From assembly GCA_963573305.1 (NCBI GenBank), contig OY754338.1, forward strand, positions 45,163,531-45,227,530: a DNA stretch of 64,000 bases, read 5' to 3'. The first letter of the stretch is position 1; the number at the start of each line of letters is the position of its first letter. The translations under genes were made by a program, and so were the position numbers. Origin of the DNA: Pyrrhosoma nymphula. Taxonomy: Eukaryota; Arthropoda; Insecta; Odonata; Coenagrionidae. Under the pieces are notes generated by a model, which worked only from the letters and a program-made list of their open reading frames with translations, made no database searches and was not told where the DNA came from. Positions 23,640-35,395 of this stretch are shown one piece after another.

Positions 23640-23925
23640 TGACCTATTTACTTGTCCCTCGGTATTCCTTTGTTTAGTTTACCTTCAATTTTCCCGTCTA
23701 TTATGTTTTTTTATAAATTTGGGCCTTGTCTTCTTGATAGTGCTCGGCATGGGTTTCTCCTCTTATATTCATCTGAACATCTCCCCGTTTCTGATCCTAT
23801 CCGTCCATTTAATCTTGAGTATTCACCTCCTGAACCATTTTTCGAAAGTTTCTATTCTTTTTAGTTCAAGCTTTCTAATGGCTCATGTCTCTGAGCCATT
23901 TAGAGCTACAGTTCACTTCAATTTT
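23640..23925 (-). mobile_element. Antisense non-LTR retrotransposon RT C-terminal remnant
   Basis: On the minus strand three frames carry consecutive pieces of the typical tail after the RT domain: LKRIETFEKWF-type, then ILKIKWTDRIRNGEMFR, EKPMPSTIKKTRPKFI and IDGKIEGKLNKGIPRDK. These correspond to the conserved blocks F-E-M-W, W-T-D-R-x-x-N-E-E and I-E-G-K-x-x-G-x-x-x-R. Frameshifts and stops show a long-dead copy. Confidence 0.65.
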
Positions 23926-24469
23926 TACAGTACTACTTCTCTATCGGTACTCATATTTCCTTGAAACACTACAGTTGTTTTTTTCATCCTCAGATACGAT
24001 CAGTGGCGTAAAAATGGGTTTAGGGTTTAAACTAGAAAAAACTTGTTTACCTAAATTTGTTTTCGTTCGTTTACCTGAACTAACATTTAGAATTTTGCTT
24101 ATTGGGTTGAAAAATATAGTTGAATTGTCTCCACGAAAAGAGAATGTTATTTAGATTATTGTTTTAGTGAATAATAATCTAAGTATCATTTTATGATGAT
24201 GCACATAAATATTAATGAATCCCCCCCTCAGAAGGAAATCCTGCGTACGCCACTGGATACGACATACTCACTGCCTAAGCCAATTAAGCCAACACACATA
24301 ATAAACATGCCATATCAAAGTATGCATTACTACCTCGGGAGAAGTACAATTTTGCATAAGTACTCTGATTTTTAATTCCGTATGCAAACAACAATACATG
24401 TAGGTATGAAAAGTGTGTGCTTCATTGGTTCGGCCTTGTATATAGCTCCGGCCTCTATAGAATGGGTGA

Positions 24470-24690
24470 GAATCGAACAACAAAACATATATGAGAGTAG
24501 AGTGAACAATATGAGAGGAAGAGGTGGACGGAGAAAGTCGTGGGAAAGAATAGACTCAAAAGAGGAGGAATATTAAGAGTCTTAAGAATTTGAGAGCGTG
24601 TATAAAGCAATACATGAGTGGAAGAGAAGCCAAAGTGCTTTGTAAGGATAAGGTATTATGGAGACAATCATTAAAAGGTAGCTATGTTTG
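24470..24690 (+). mobile_element. Possible 3' coding end of a non-LTR retrotransposon
   Basis: RGRGGRRKSWERI is followed, after a frameshift, by an alpha-helical basic stretch ending KVLCKDKVLWRQSL. Known elements end with G-R-P-R-K-x-W and then A-x-D-R-x-x-W-R-x-x-I, and the order and spacing fit. The evidence is short motifs only. Confidence 0.38.
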
Positions 24691-26579
24691 TGGGGCAAAC
24701 GGAAATAACTAAAATCTTTGACTTAACCTACCCCGGAAGGGAAAGGTATGTATCTATGTGTATGTATGTATCTAGACAAACAATCATTCCTTGATATGCT
24801 CGGCATACTACCTACGACTTCCCTTCCAACATCTCACACGTGCGTGAAAAATACCTTTTTTCCTATCGCTAGATTGGAGCAGAATGGTGGGCGAAACTAT
24901 TGTTAACCCGGTTCTGGGAAATATCAATTGATCTATACTGGGTGCGGGAAGCTAGGAACTTAGAGTATGAGTTCCCTTTAAACACTTACCGGGGAAGTTC
25001 TGCGCCCATAGCACGTCACATCTGCACCCTTGGTCTCCCGCTGCCTGACTTCCCAGTAAACTTCTCACACAATCAACGGAGCGGGAACGATCGCGTGAAT
25101 TGTGCTACCTCGCAACTCTCGGCAGCCTCCATACATCACCCTGCGAGGCGGGCCAAAGAGAGATGAAACACTTCAAGTTTCATATTTAGATACGTGTGTC
25201 ACGCTTGAACAATTCCCGCTACCGCCCATACAAAAGAATCGAGGACCACGTCATTCAAAAATTCACGCTCCAAGGTTACTGAAAATAGGTCAACTTATGA
25301 ATACATGTATTGAAAAAATAATATAAATCACTGAAGTAATGCAAACATTATTTGCACTTATTGTGGATTTAGGCAACGTTCATGAGAATAAGAGTTCTCC
25401 AACAGAACTGCCACCATCATGAAATACTCTTCATACAAAACGTTTTGCTGGAATTTTATTAAGGCAGGACACTTTTTTCCGTATTGTTTGCCAGTTTTGC
25501 CCATTCGTCCCCATAACTTTTATTTGATTTTTGATTCAAATTCATAGGAATATTGGTGAGGATAACTCTTGAAGCATGCTTGAAGTCTATTTTTCGAAAT
25601 GCCCTCTGAGTTGTTTTCGAGACTTAAGGGCATGGGTTGAGGCACACTAAAAATTATTTTAATGCATTATCTACAGAGCTGCTGAGCATACTTTTTAAAG
25701 TTAAATTATGATTTTTGTTATTCGTTTATGTTACGATACACTGAAACTATTCGTAGTGGTGGCGAAACTAGGTAGCACTAGCTTTTAATGAGCGTGAAAG
25801 CAAGGTAGAAGAAAGCGTTCGCGAGAGGTGGGATAGAGGGGCCGAGGGTGGTTCCTTGGTACATTTGTCCTCTCATATTTGTTTTTTTCGCCCTCGGTGA
25901 CCTTGAATTCTCCACTGGTGTGTGTCCCCAATTGTTGTCATATTTATTCATGGAATTTTATTTACTTAACTACAAAAATAAAAAATGAGGAAGTAGAAAG
26001 CGGCTGGTATCTTTTTGTAATTCAACCCAAAATCCTTACTCTTCTCGTAGACCTCCAAATGGGAAACATACAGTGGACAGGTAATTTGGTAGGGAAAATT
26101 GAACGCAAGGATGGAAAGGAATCATTTAGGCATGAATGGATGAAGCAAGCGTGGCACTAGAGTCGTTGCTTTAACGACTGGAAACAAATAATAACGCTGC
26201 ATATACATTCAGGTAACATTTACTTGCGCATGGAACCCCCCATTGTTATCACAATAACAAGCGTCCATGAATTCATCCCGAATATGAATTTATCCCAGGA
26301 CGTGGTTTTCGCAAAGTTATTTATCCCGTAAATCTGTAATATATTACGCTAACCAATGCAATGTATTACGCTAGATTACTCAAGCTGCAGATGTAGATAT
26401 GCCACTCTTAAAAAAGCACTTTTATTAATACCAATTTTTACAACCTAAATTTTCTAGGCTTTTTCCTTATGAAACCCTTAAGTGAGAAGTACTCATTCAT
26501 TCGTATTTATTTCTGTGGTTCATTTATTTCTGGATCCGCATTACTCGATGTCTCTCAAGGCTCAGTACAAATGCCTACT

Positions 26580-26660
26580 GCAGAAGCCACGCTAGTACTA
26601 TTCAGGCCTGGAAACTCAAAACTCTAAGGTTCGAATCCCGCTTTAAATACGGATGTCGTT
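26580..26660 (+). mobile_element. tRNA-like SINE remnant (B box)
   Basis: GGTTCGAATCCCG at 26628-26640 is a perfect polymerase III B box. The upstream part is tRNA-sized, but its A box is poor. It is either a SINE head or an old tRNA pseudogene. Confidence 0.35.
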
Positions 26661-26789
26661 TTTATCTTTGGATTAAGGACTTAGGCTAGGCCGACAAATA
26701 GATTATTAGGGTAATATATCGGTCAAGGTAGGCTGCAATGGAAGAGGGCGAACATCCTCTAGATGTTTTCCTGCGCAGGCCCCTATCTG

Positions 26790-27170
26790 CTAACACGGCT
26801 TCTTTCTTCGTTTCAGGATACATCATTCATCCCGTCCATAAAACCTTTATGTCTTTCTTCCCCTTCTCCGCTTACCCTACATCCTTCCCTCTATCACGGC
26901 CTTTCAGCATCCTTTCGTCCATCAGTTCTTTTTTCAACCACCTAACTTACGTACTACTAATACCCTCTAAAAGTTTCTTCTCTTCATCCGTTAAAGCAAG
27001 CACTTCCTCGAATGCCTGGTTTTCCGTCTACTGGACTATCTTCATCCTCCTCTACACCCAAATCTTAAACGCCAGCAGCCTATTCTTGTTCTTTTTTCTC
27101 ACGTCCACGTTTCTACATCATGCAACGCTACACTCCATGACACCCTAACGCCAGCTCTTCCCCTAACTTT
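26790..27170 (-). mobile_element. Antisense non-LTR retrotransposon RT C-terminal remnant
   Basis: On the minus strand the frame reads DVETWT, then after a shift LLAFKIWV, a stop, RRMKIVQ, a stop, TENQAFEEVLALTDEEKKLL and ERMLKGRDRGKDVG. This is the full order of blocks found in the C-terminal tail of many insect non-LTR elements (S-E-T-W, A-F-E-M-W, R-R-M, T-N-E-E-V-L, L-L, I-x-G-R-x-x-G). Several in-frame stops make it inactive. The plus-strand open frame of 136 codons here is its shadow. Confidence 0.72.
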
Positions 27171-27189
27171 TATTTACTTTTCTGCTTCC

Positions 27190-29960
27190 ATATCCATATA
27201 ATCAACTCCCTTCTATTGCTAAACGCGCCTTTCGCCAGAGCATTAATCCTTCAATGTTTTGCTACTGTGCCTATTTTTCTCCAACGTACTACTTAAGTAC
27301 TAAAATTACTCTACATACTTGCTGTTTTAGAACTCATACAATATCAGTGTTTAACACACCTGCTCTCATTTTAGCTACTTATCAATGTGGCAGGCAGATG
27401 TCGCGTATTACGATAATTCCCTAAAGATCATCTTTAACTCAGCTTCAGCCCCTGTATATTGAATACACAGGATCTGAGGCTATTGCATCATATCAGATCA
27501 ATGCATTGGCAAATAAACGGTAGCTGTGGAATTAAGAGATGCTAGATGTTTGTTGAGTAGGTTTTTGCGGATATTTGAAGTATGTGGGTATCTAACTTAG
27601 ATATATCTTCGTAACGAAATGAAGTCATTCATTAACCAGTTGAAAAACCAGAAGAATAGTTTGGAAAATTAATTTTCTTAAATTTTCTGATATAATATCT
27701 TTATATTTAATTGTTAAGTTGATTATTTGAGCAGGTGACCGACGAAAGGACTAAGGGAAATGGAGGAAGGTAGAGGAAAAAATCCGGCGCTGGATAAAGG
27801 CAAATTTTAGCGAAAGGCGCCAATGAGTCCACAACTTACGACTCAAATGGACGGACTGAGTAATGAACGGGTTAGGTCAGGTGGTGACATCCGTGGAAGA
27901 AACCAATAGTATGGGCTCTGGGGGACGGGTGAGATGGAAGATGTCAGAATGAAAAAATATATAAATAACTGCTTCCATTGAAATTCCGTCAAATCGTTTA
28001 ATATAAGCGCATTTGGTAACGTAAAAGTAATTTCTAACGTATATAAAAAGACATCGTCCCAATTTCCTCACCCCTTAAGTCCACAACACTTGACTTCCTA
28101 ATACGTCACCTCTAGACCCTGAATTTGTTTATTCTTATCTTTCCTCCTTCCGTCCTGCATATCCAAAAATTTAAAAAAAACTTCCTCAGTACCGCAAGAA
28201 CTTTATGATATGAATGTCACTAGAAAATCTGTATTTTTTTTTGACAATTTTACTTTGAAAATTTCGCAGTAGAGGTTGAATTCAATAAACTAAGTAGAAT
28301 TGTTGTGGATTCATTCTTGAGCGGCAAAATTCAGCAAACTGTCGTCTGCCTCCTCAAAATTAATGAAGCTTAGGTGGTCTCTACATGGCTAACAATAGGA
28401 ATTCGGTATTGTATTGAAAAAATTTTTCTGAAACCGTCAGGATTCAAATACTGAAACACGAGATGAGAGGCTTTTACTTTAATCTTCACATCAGTTAGTT
28501 CTCCGTCCTCAAATCATATTCCTTGGATCAGATGTGATGTTTTTTCATTTCCCTTAGCCATGTAATAAATTAAGACACTAGGTGAGAACATAAAAAGGTT
28601 TTATGAACGGTTGCCACCCTTAAATATTATTCTTAAATATCGAACCAAGGAGGGTAGATAACGGTTTGAATAACAGTTTTGCCTTTTTAATTAATAATTG
28701 GGTTTATCATTTTTTGTACCCTGCAGGATGCATGATATTTCTCCTGCTTTTTACTGCGCCAGCGAAAAGTCCTTGGTCCGTTTACTTGGAAGAGATTCTC
28801 GTCGCCATCGCGAGATCAAAGATGGCTAGGACAATATTATAATAACATTGGGATGAGGGGATATAGTCTGGCGTCCTTTTGAAGGATTTAGGTATTTGGG
28901 TCAGGACTCAGTGGCAGAAGGCATCTTTGCCGCAAGCCGCATCCGAGGCTAGATTTTCCTCGGATGTGAAACTCCCAAAGACAAAAGTAGGGAAAAGGAA
29001 AATAACTGGCTCTCTTCCTTGCACGTTTGGAGTATCTTCTTGGCTCTACGTGATCTTATATGCCTTTGAAACTCAAATATTTTATCTTCTAAGATCATCC
29101 TTTCTACCCTTTGTCACTCTGGCACTACACACTTTCTGTACCACTATGATGCCTTCAATGGAGGACGAATTTTCTTAAGACTAAAACGTGTTTTTAATAT
29201 GGGTTTAAGTATCCTCAATATATTGATAAGATTATTAATTGGCATCTTTAAAAAGAAACCCGAAGTATCACTAAATTTACTTAGGTTCATTAGGGCTTGA
29301 GATAATTACAACACTCAGTCGAAACCACAGTGTTACTAAATATTTATGTTCGTATCTACATTTGAGTAATAAAAATAGTAAAAAACTTAAGTTCCTTCCT
29401 TCGATGTAACGTGAATATAGATGAAATATTTATCTTCAATTTCCAAACAAGCATACTTATACGGGTATATACTATTTTGTAATATGAAAACCATTTTTCA
29501 TAGATACCACTCTTATCCTCGTTCGCTTTACTAGCTTTAAACCGTTGTAAAAATAATTTGTAAACTTCCGTAATTTCTACTCGCAATTGCATCTTTCTTC
29601 AACCACCATAGTACAACTGGTGTTAACTCCATTGAACGTGCACAATATTGATCTCTAATCACCTACCAGCCATTTGAAGATGATTACGATGGCATGGCAG
29701 AAAACCAGTATTGTAGATAGATAACTATGGTAAGTTTTTCCGGGTAGAACCAGTAACCATTCTCGTTTCCAACCAGGTGTTCGCAATATTAATAATTGTA
29801 ATCCTTGTAACAGATGACCATGGAAAAAACTTGGGTAAATGTGAACGTGGTATTCTTTAGTCGTTACAATGTATGTATTAGCAGTATAATTCAATAAAAA
29901 GGAAAAAATTACTCGGAAAAGAATAATAGCATAAGAAAAAAAGGCAAAACATAATGAAGC
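27190..29960. other. Gene-free AT-rich stretch
   Basis: No supported gene. A short purine-rich segment at 27730-27830 vaguely resembles the tail of a non-LTR element. Nothing else was recognised. Confidence 0.45.
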
Positions 29961-29967
29961 TAAAATA

Positions 29968-30063
29968 TTTTTCATTTACACAGCAAAAATGTTTTTCATT
30001 TACACAGCAAAAATGTTTTTCATTTACACAGCAAAAATGTTTTTCATTTACACAGCAAAAATG
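29968..30063. repeat. Four perfect tandem copies of a 24-bp unit
   Basis: The unit is TTTTTCATTTACACAGCAAA plus AATG. The four copies appear identical, so the array is recent. Because 24 is a multiple of three, both strands show periodic open frames (repeated FCCVNEKH on the minus strand). There is no sign these are translated. Confidence 0.95.
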
Positions 30064-32060
30064 TTCCAAAATCAAGTCACTCTGAGGTTACCAGTGTCAG
30101 TTATGTCCTTACTCAAAATCCGTTTTTCTATTCGCTCATTTCTCAAATTGACGCGCATGAACATTAGGTACCTCTGTGGTTTACTGTATATCCTGAATTT
30201 TAAGCAATTATGGAGTTAAGTTCAACGAAACTTAAGATTTTTTAGTTTTAAAATTTTAGCGCAAAGAAAATAAAGAACTCAAAGTTTTAGCACGACAGTA
30301 GCGTAGAGAAAAATCATAAATTATGTGACCTCAATCTAGATGCTAGCTACAGCAATGGCGAAAACCCTTTCTACGTAAATTAATTCACTTGGGTAAACTG
30401 AAAATTACATGCCAAGGCAAGAGAATTAAAACAGAAGGGCAATATCAAATATTGACCGAGCCGTGATGGACGTATTCGCGCCCGTAAACTGATATTTGGG
30501 ACCGCATACTAATAAAAATAAGGATGATTTGAAAAGTTAGAAAAATGAATGTTCTTGTTTTTCTACACATTATAAACTAACTTACTAAATTAAATTGTAT
30601 TAGTTCTGATAATACATTGACTATTTAATAAAAATACTCGCAGCTTGGGAGCAATTATTAAGGTTTTTGCTCCGCTCCACTTGTCCCAGGGAGGAGCCAT
30701 TTTGACCAATGAACCCTCTGTGGTCGTTATTAACAATATTATATTGGTAGGAATGTCAAAGCCAACACGTTCTTTCATCGATAACTCTCGCGTCAACTAT
30801 CTGGTAGTCTGACGTACATACAAAACTCGAACTTTCGATTAACATCAAATTTACGAAAATCCTACATTATATTGTATTTAACGTTAACTAGACATTATTA
30901 AACCGGGCCTTACAGTTTTTATGTTGGACCATCATATGTTTGTGACCTTTGGTCATTTTTAAGACAAATCAAATGCCTCTTTAATGAAAATAATAATGAA
31001 TATTTTCCGAGATACAACACTGAAACACGCCCTAGATACAAATATCCCAAGGGTGTATAAATAATGTTTTTCACTAATAAGATGTAAGGTCTAACTGCTT
31101 GTTGCAGAATATTTATCACTTGTTTTCCTTTTCCCTGTCCTACGATGTCCGGCAGCGTTATAAGTCTTCAGTCAGATAAGCATTGCTCGCTGCACAGTAT
31201 CCGCACGGTAAATTAAAGGTTCACCGTTGGTGCAGCTATTAAATGTGCATGGAAAAAATGAATTGTAGGATAAAAAGACTAGAAGGTGATTGGATGAATA
31301 TTCTTGGGAAGGGATTATATAAAAAATGTAAATAGAAACATAATAGTATAGTAACAAAAGAGATGAGATAGGAGCGTTTAAAAATGAATCGCCGCAAAAT
31401 GCTAATGGGAAGAATCCTCTTTATCTCTCGATAAGACTTCGGGGTAATACCAAAGTAAACACTACGTTGATAAATTACTATGTGTTGTGAAAACCTCTCC
31501 AAGTGGATTATAGATGAGATCGATGTGGTGCCGTAGGTGATTTACCGTATCTTCCCGTCCCATCAAAGCTATATGAGTTCTTACCAGCATACGGTAAAAA
31601 TATAAGTGGATTAGCAAACAAGATTAGAAGGATGCGAGGAGAACATATGTTTAACTAGTTTATTTTTTCAATTAGGAAGCATTTTAGCTTGAGGGAAACA
31701 TCTGTTAACTGTGGATATATAAAAATTCTATGGATGAGAAGAGCTCGTTTCTTACAAGGCTACGGCCAATATAAGTTTGGGTGGGTGGGGCTGAATTAAA
31801 ATCTACAACTGGGAATATTTTCTTTTAAATACGTTTTCGCATTTAAATACCATTTAAGGACATCCGTTATTTTGTATTTATTTTTTTCAATCACCGTAAA
31901 AGTTTTATTAGCTATTTATTTGCTATTTGCCTGGGAAAAACATCTAAAATTGACATAAACCTCGAGGATATTGCCGTCATGCGCGCTGACAAGGGTATTT
32001 AGTTGCACTACTTGCTCCGAATCTCGTAAACACGCCTTGTTTTAATTACTATGAAGTCTT
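30064..32060. other. Gene-free AT-rich stretch
   Basis: Several short open frames occur on both strands with no recognisable product and AT-driven composition. No repeat was recognised. Confidence 0.45.
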
Positions 32061-32067
32061 AACTACC

Positions 32068-32093
32068 CAGGTGTCACTTTACAGTGACACCTG
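32068..32093. repeat. 11-bp perfect hairpin beside a SINE head
   Basis: CAGGTGTCACT (32068-32078) pairs perfectly with AGTGACACCTG (32083-32093). The loop is TTAC. The hairpin sits directly before the tRNA-like segment at 32090-32165. Confidence 0.8.
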
Positions 32094-32165
32094 AGGAGCT
32101 AAATGTTTTAAAGCATCCGAGTTGTATTCAGTACATCTGGGTTCGCATTCCAGTCCAAGATAAAT
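32090..32165 (+). mobile_element. tRNA-derived SINE head remnant
   Basis: TGAGGAGCTAAATGTTTTAA is an A-box-like start and GGGTTCGCATTCC (32139-32151) is a near-consensus B box at tRNA-like spacing. The acceptor and D stems do not form cleanly, so this is a SINE or pseudo-tRNA and not a tRNA gene. Confidence 0.45.
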
Positions 32166-34343
32166 ATTTTTTTCCATTTTATTCTATTTGGTGCCCTTTT
32201 ACAAATAAATTGAAAACGAGTACTTCAGTGCACGGAGATTGTTGCCTTCATCTCTTCCTTGTTGGTAAATTGCTCAATTCTGAGCGAATGTACACCAATT
32301 GACATGTAAACAAAAGATAGTGAAATGGTCATCAGGACAATTCGAAAAATCTTTTATAAACATAGAGCAGAAAGAGAAAAAAGCCATAAAATATCAGCAG
32401 AGACATCTCGTCAATGGAAACGATGAGCATTCATGTTTAAAAACAACAACCACTCGAAATATTTTATTGCCGTCGCGTCGTAGGCTGTTGTGACACTTGT
32501 AATCGAATTCCCATAGCCATAGACAATTTTAAGTTTACTAAAATTAAAAAGACTGGGTTTGGTTGAGAGCATTTCAATTGAAAAATACAGGGTTATTCAT
32601 AATTACCTCAGGGATTTCTATGCTTCTGATTCAAAAACTCTCAGATAAAAAAGAGCATATCAGAAGACCAGCAAACTCTCCACGCTTGAATTCGTATAAA
32701 CGGAATCACATAATTTCATATTCAACAGCTACGTGTTTGTACCCTTTTAGCCACGTGATTTACCTACCCAAAGTGCAATAAAGGATCGAACATACAACTG
32801 CTACTATCGATCGTGATATGTGTGGCAAGAACTTCAATTCAATGTCTGCCGCGTCACCAAGGGGGGAAATATATCAAGCACATGTAATGTGCGAAAAAAA
32901 CTTATAGGGTGGATTGCAAGAACGAAATTTAAACCGAGGTTTGAACAGCGCCTGCCGAAAACGTCAAAACCGCTGTTTTTGGCTTGCAAGAACGAGGTGT
33001 CCGCTCACCGTGGACTACATCGCGGTCAAAGGCCGCCAATTCCCGAACCTGCTTCTGAGTAGGTTTAAACCACGGCCTCGTATTGAAAGTAAACAAACGC
33101 GGGTGGGAGGGAGGTAGCTGACATTCCCGATGTTCAAAAAAGAAATTATTTACACGACTTTGAAGTATTTTCTAGGATTTGTATTCGGAGAAATGGATTA
33201 AATGAGAGTGATCGCTTCTTGGTTTTTGATGAATCGGAGTTAATATATATAGATTTAGGTTCGGATGTGAAGTAACACGTAAACCGCTACGGAAGGTTAG
33301 TAATTATCACTGTGCACAAAAGACCATAGTGAATTTCAAGTCGCACAAATTCGTTAATTGCTTCTAGTAATATGGTTTTACGCCAAGGGATGATTTTATG
33401 AAGCTTTGGGGTGTCATGTGATTTTTGACAGGTCGGCATTGTCTAGATTAATGAGCTACGTTTGTGATTCTTACGTCTCTTCAGTGCTATGGGTCAATGT
33501 TATTACATTACCCGTTGATTCCTCCAAGTTATTAAGGGAGAAAAGCGACTGTATTGTACTAGACCCCCTATCAATTTCCTTATCACAGGGGTTCTAATAA
33601 TTATTCTGTCACGAGGTCCTAAACACGCGACGTTATAAACTGTGTCAGCCCGACACACAAAAGGTACCCTTCACTTTATCACTTCTTACCTTGAGAGAGA
33701 TCCTTTCTTTTGGTAGTCCTTGGCGGCAAAGGTTAATGGATTAATTCATGCACAAAAATGATACACTCGAACAGTACATATATTTATAATAACCCTTTTA
33801 TTCTTCACTTAGGAAACAAATTCACTTTAGTTACTCAATTAATTAATATATGTTCCCTTCTCAAATATATTCGTATTAATTTATAATGTTTGTTCTACTT
33901 CACCGGATATTGTACAAAGTGAATTCCGCCGATACTCTATGCCCCAGTATCTGTTTATCGGATTCCTGGATCCTTCCTTAACACAGGACACTGGCGTTGG
34001 TAATTGCTGTCCAAAGCTGCTTACTCCCGTCAAATTATCACTGCAAAAACTCCCGTATGACTTTCACTCGATAACCCTTCCTTCGGCCTCCCTGAGTGAG
34101 TGAGTGCTGACTTCCTTGAGGGTCCTCCCCTTACGTCCCTCGTGACTCTCTTGTTAAGAAGAAGCCTCGTCCCTTGTTTTACAAGCCATTTTATACTATC
34201 TCTCCTCCCCTCCTGTATGTTCTAGAACATTCCATGTTTTCTCCCCTTCTCTCGTATCTGATAGGCTATTTCCCTTTCATTATTATAAGTTTGTTTACCC
34301 CTTCCATCCTTTCTTTTCCTTGCAGCTGTCATAACACCTGGTG

Positions 34344-34484
34344 TTGTATTAGTTTGTTTACGTAAACAGAAAATGGTATTGTTCAAAGTTGTTTTCATAA
34401 CATAGACGGCATTGTTTTAGTTTGTTTACGTAAACAGAAAATGGTATTGTTTAAAGTGGTTTTCATAACATAGACGATATTGTT
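34344..34484. repeat. Two tandem copies of a 68-bp unit, each with a 14-bp palindrome
   Basis: Copies start near 34344 and 34412 and differ at only a few positions. Each contains TGTTTACGTAAACA (34355-34368 and 34423-34436), a perfect palindrome made of two back-to-back forkhead-type sites (TGTTTAC and GTAAACA). The rest of the unit is AAAATGGTATTGTT followed by CATAACATAGACG. Confidence 0.85.
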
Positions 34485-35324
34485 GCCTCGCGGTAGTACG
34501 TGTTCCCAAAATATACACAATGGCGTCCTTAATCGTATACTTATGCCAAAACGGCCAAAATGGCGTGTTACAGTATTTATATTTTCGCGGTATGATGGCA
34601 TTTATGTGATAATATGGCAACGCCATGAAAGGATGTATGGATGTGATTCAATTAGTTGATAGATGCTTCAAAGTATTTTAAGCAAGCTTTTGAAACGTGG
34701 TTACTCTATTGTGTTGACTTTGACCCTCAATGATGTAATATTCGGCAAAATATTTTCTCTTTCCTGCAATTTTAAGGCATAGTTTCGCATTTACAGTACA
34801 ACGGGATATTTTTTAATTGATTGCTACAAGTATAAATTCCCATTTTAAATCGATAGATAGCACTCAATTAAGAATTCCAGTGTTTAATGGCAATTTTATC
34901 CGTGGGAATAGGTTACTTAGGTTCACTAAAACGTAAGAGGTAAATTAGAAAGCGAATATATGTCCTTAACATTCTTGTTTTGAATAAAAAAATGTATTGA
35001 TGAATTGCATATTGCTATAGTTGCATTTTCATTGTACTTGAAGCGGTGGCATTGCATTCAGATGCTCCAAAAGAAATCTTAACAGGATTTAAAACGGGTA
35101 ATGGCAATGACGAAGGCGTGCATCAGGCATATAAATTTTAGTTATTTCTCGAAATGTAGACAAGGGAATGTATGAAACTATAGAATCTCCGAGATAAGTT
35201 TTAAAAATGCTCGAAACTAGAGATATAATATTTTGGTCAGACTCTCCGACAGTGTTTTTGAAAATATTTTCAATCCCGAGCATAAAATTAATCGTTTTGA
35301 TAAAAAAAAGAAAGAAAAAAACAA

Positions 35325-35395
35325 CCCGAGAGAAACTCGAACCGGCAATACTATCATCCGGAGTCGAGAAAGATACCCACTAGGCTACCAACGAA
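35325..35395 (-). mobile_element. tRNA-derived SINE head (minus strand)
   Basis: Read on the minus strand, TTGGTAGCCTAGTGGGTATC is a good A box, and GGTTCGAGTTTC about 40 bases later is a good B box. An A/T-rich tract (minus strand T-rich) follows. The tRNA-like arms do not pair well enough for a functional tRNA. Confidence 0.5.

Noticed and set aside
26738..27148. 136-codon plus-strand open frame
   Set aside because: It is the shadow of the antisense non-LTR retrotransposon remnant.
29878..30075. Repeat-containing minus-strand open frame with FCCVNEKH repeats
   Set aside because: It is produced by a 24-bp tandem repeat whose length is a multiple of three. No start context or splice support.
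32590..32620. Transposon-like start CAGGGTTATTCATAATTACC after TA
   Set aside because: It resembles a mariner-type end, but no matching inverted end was found within several kilobases.
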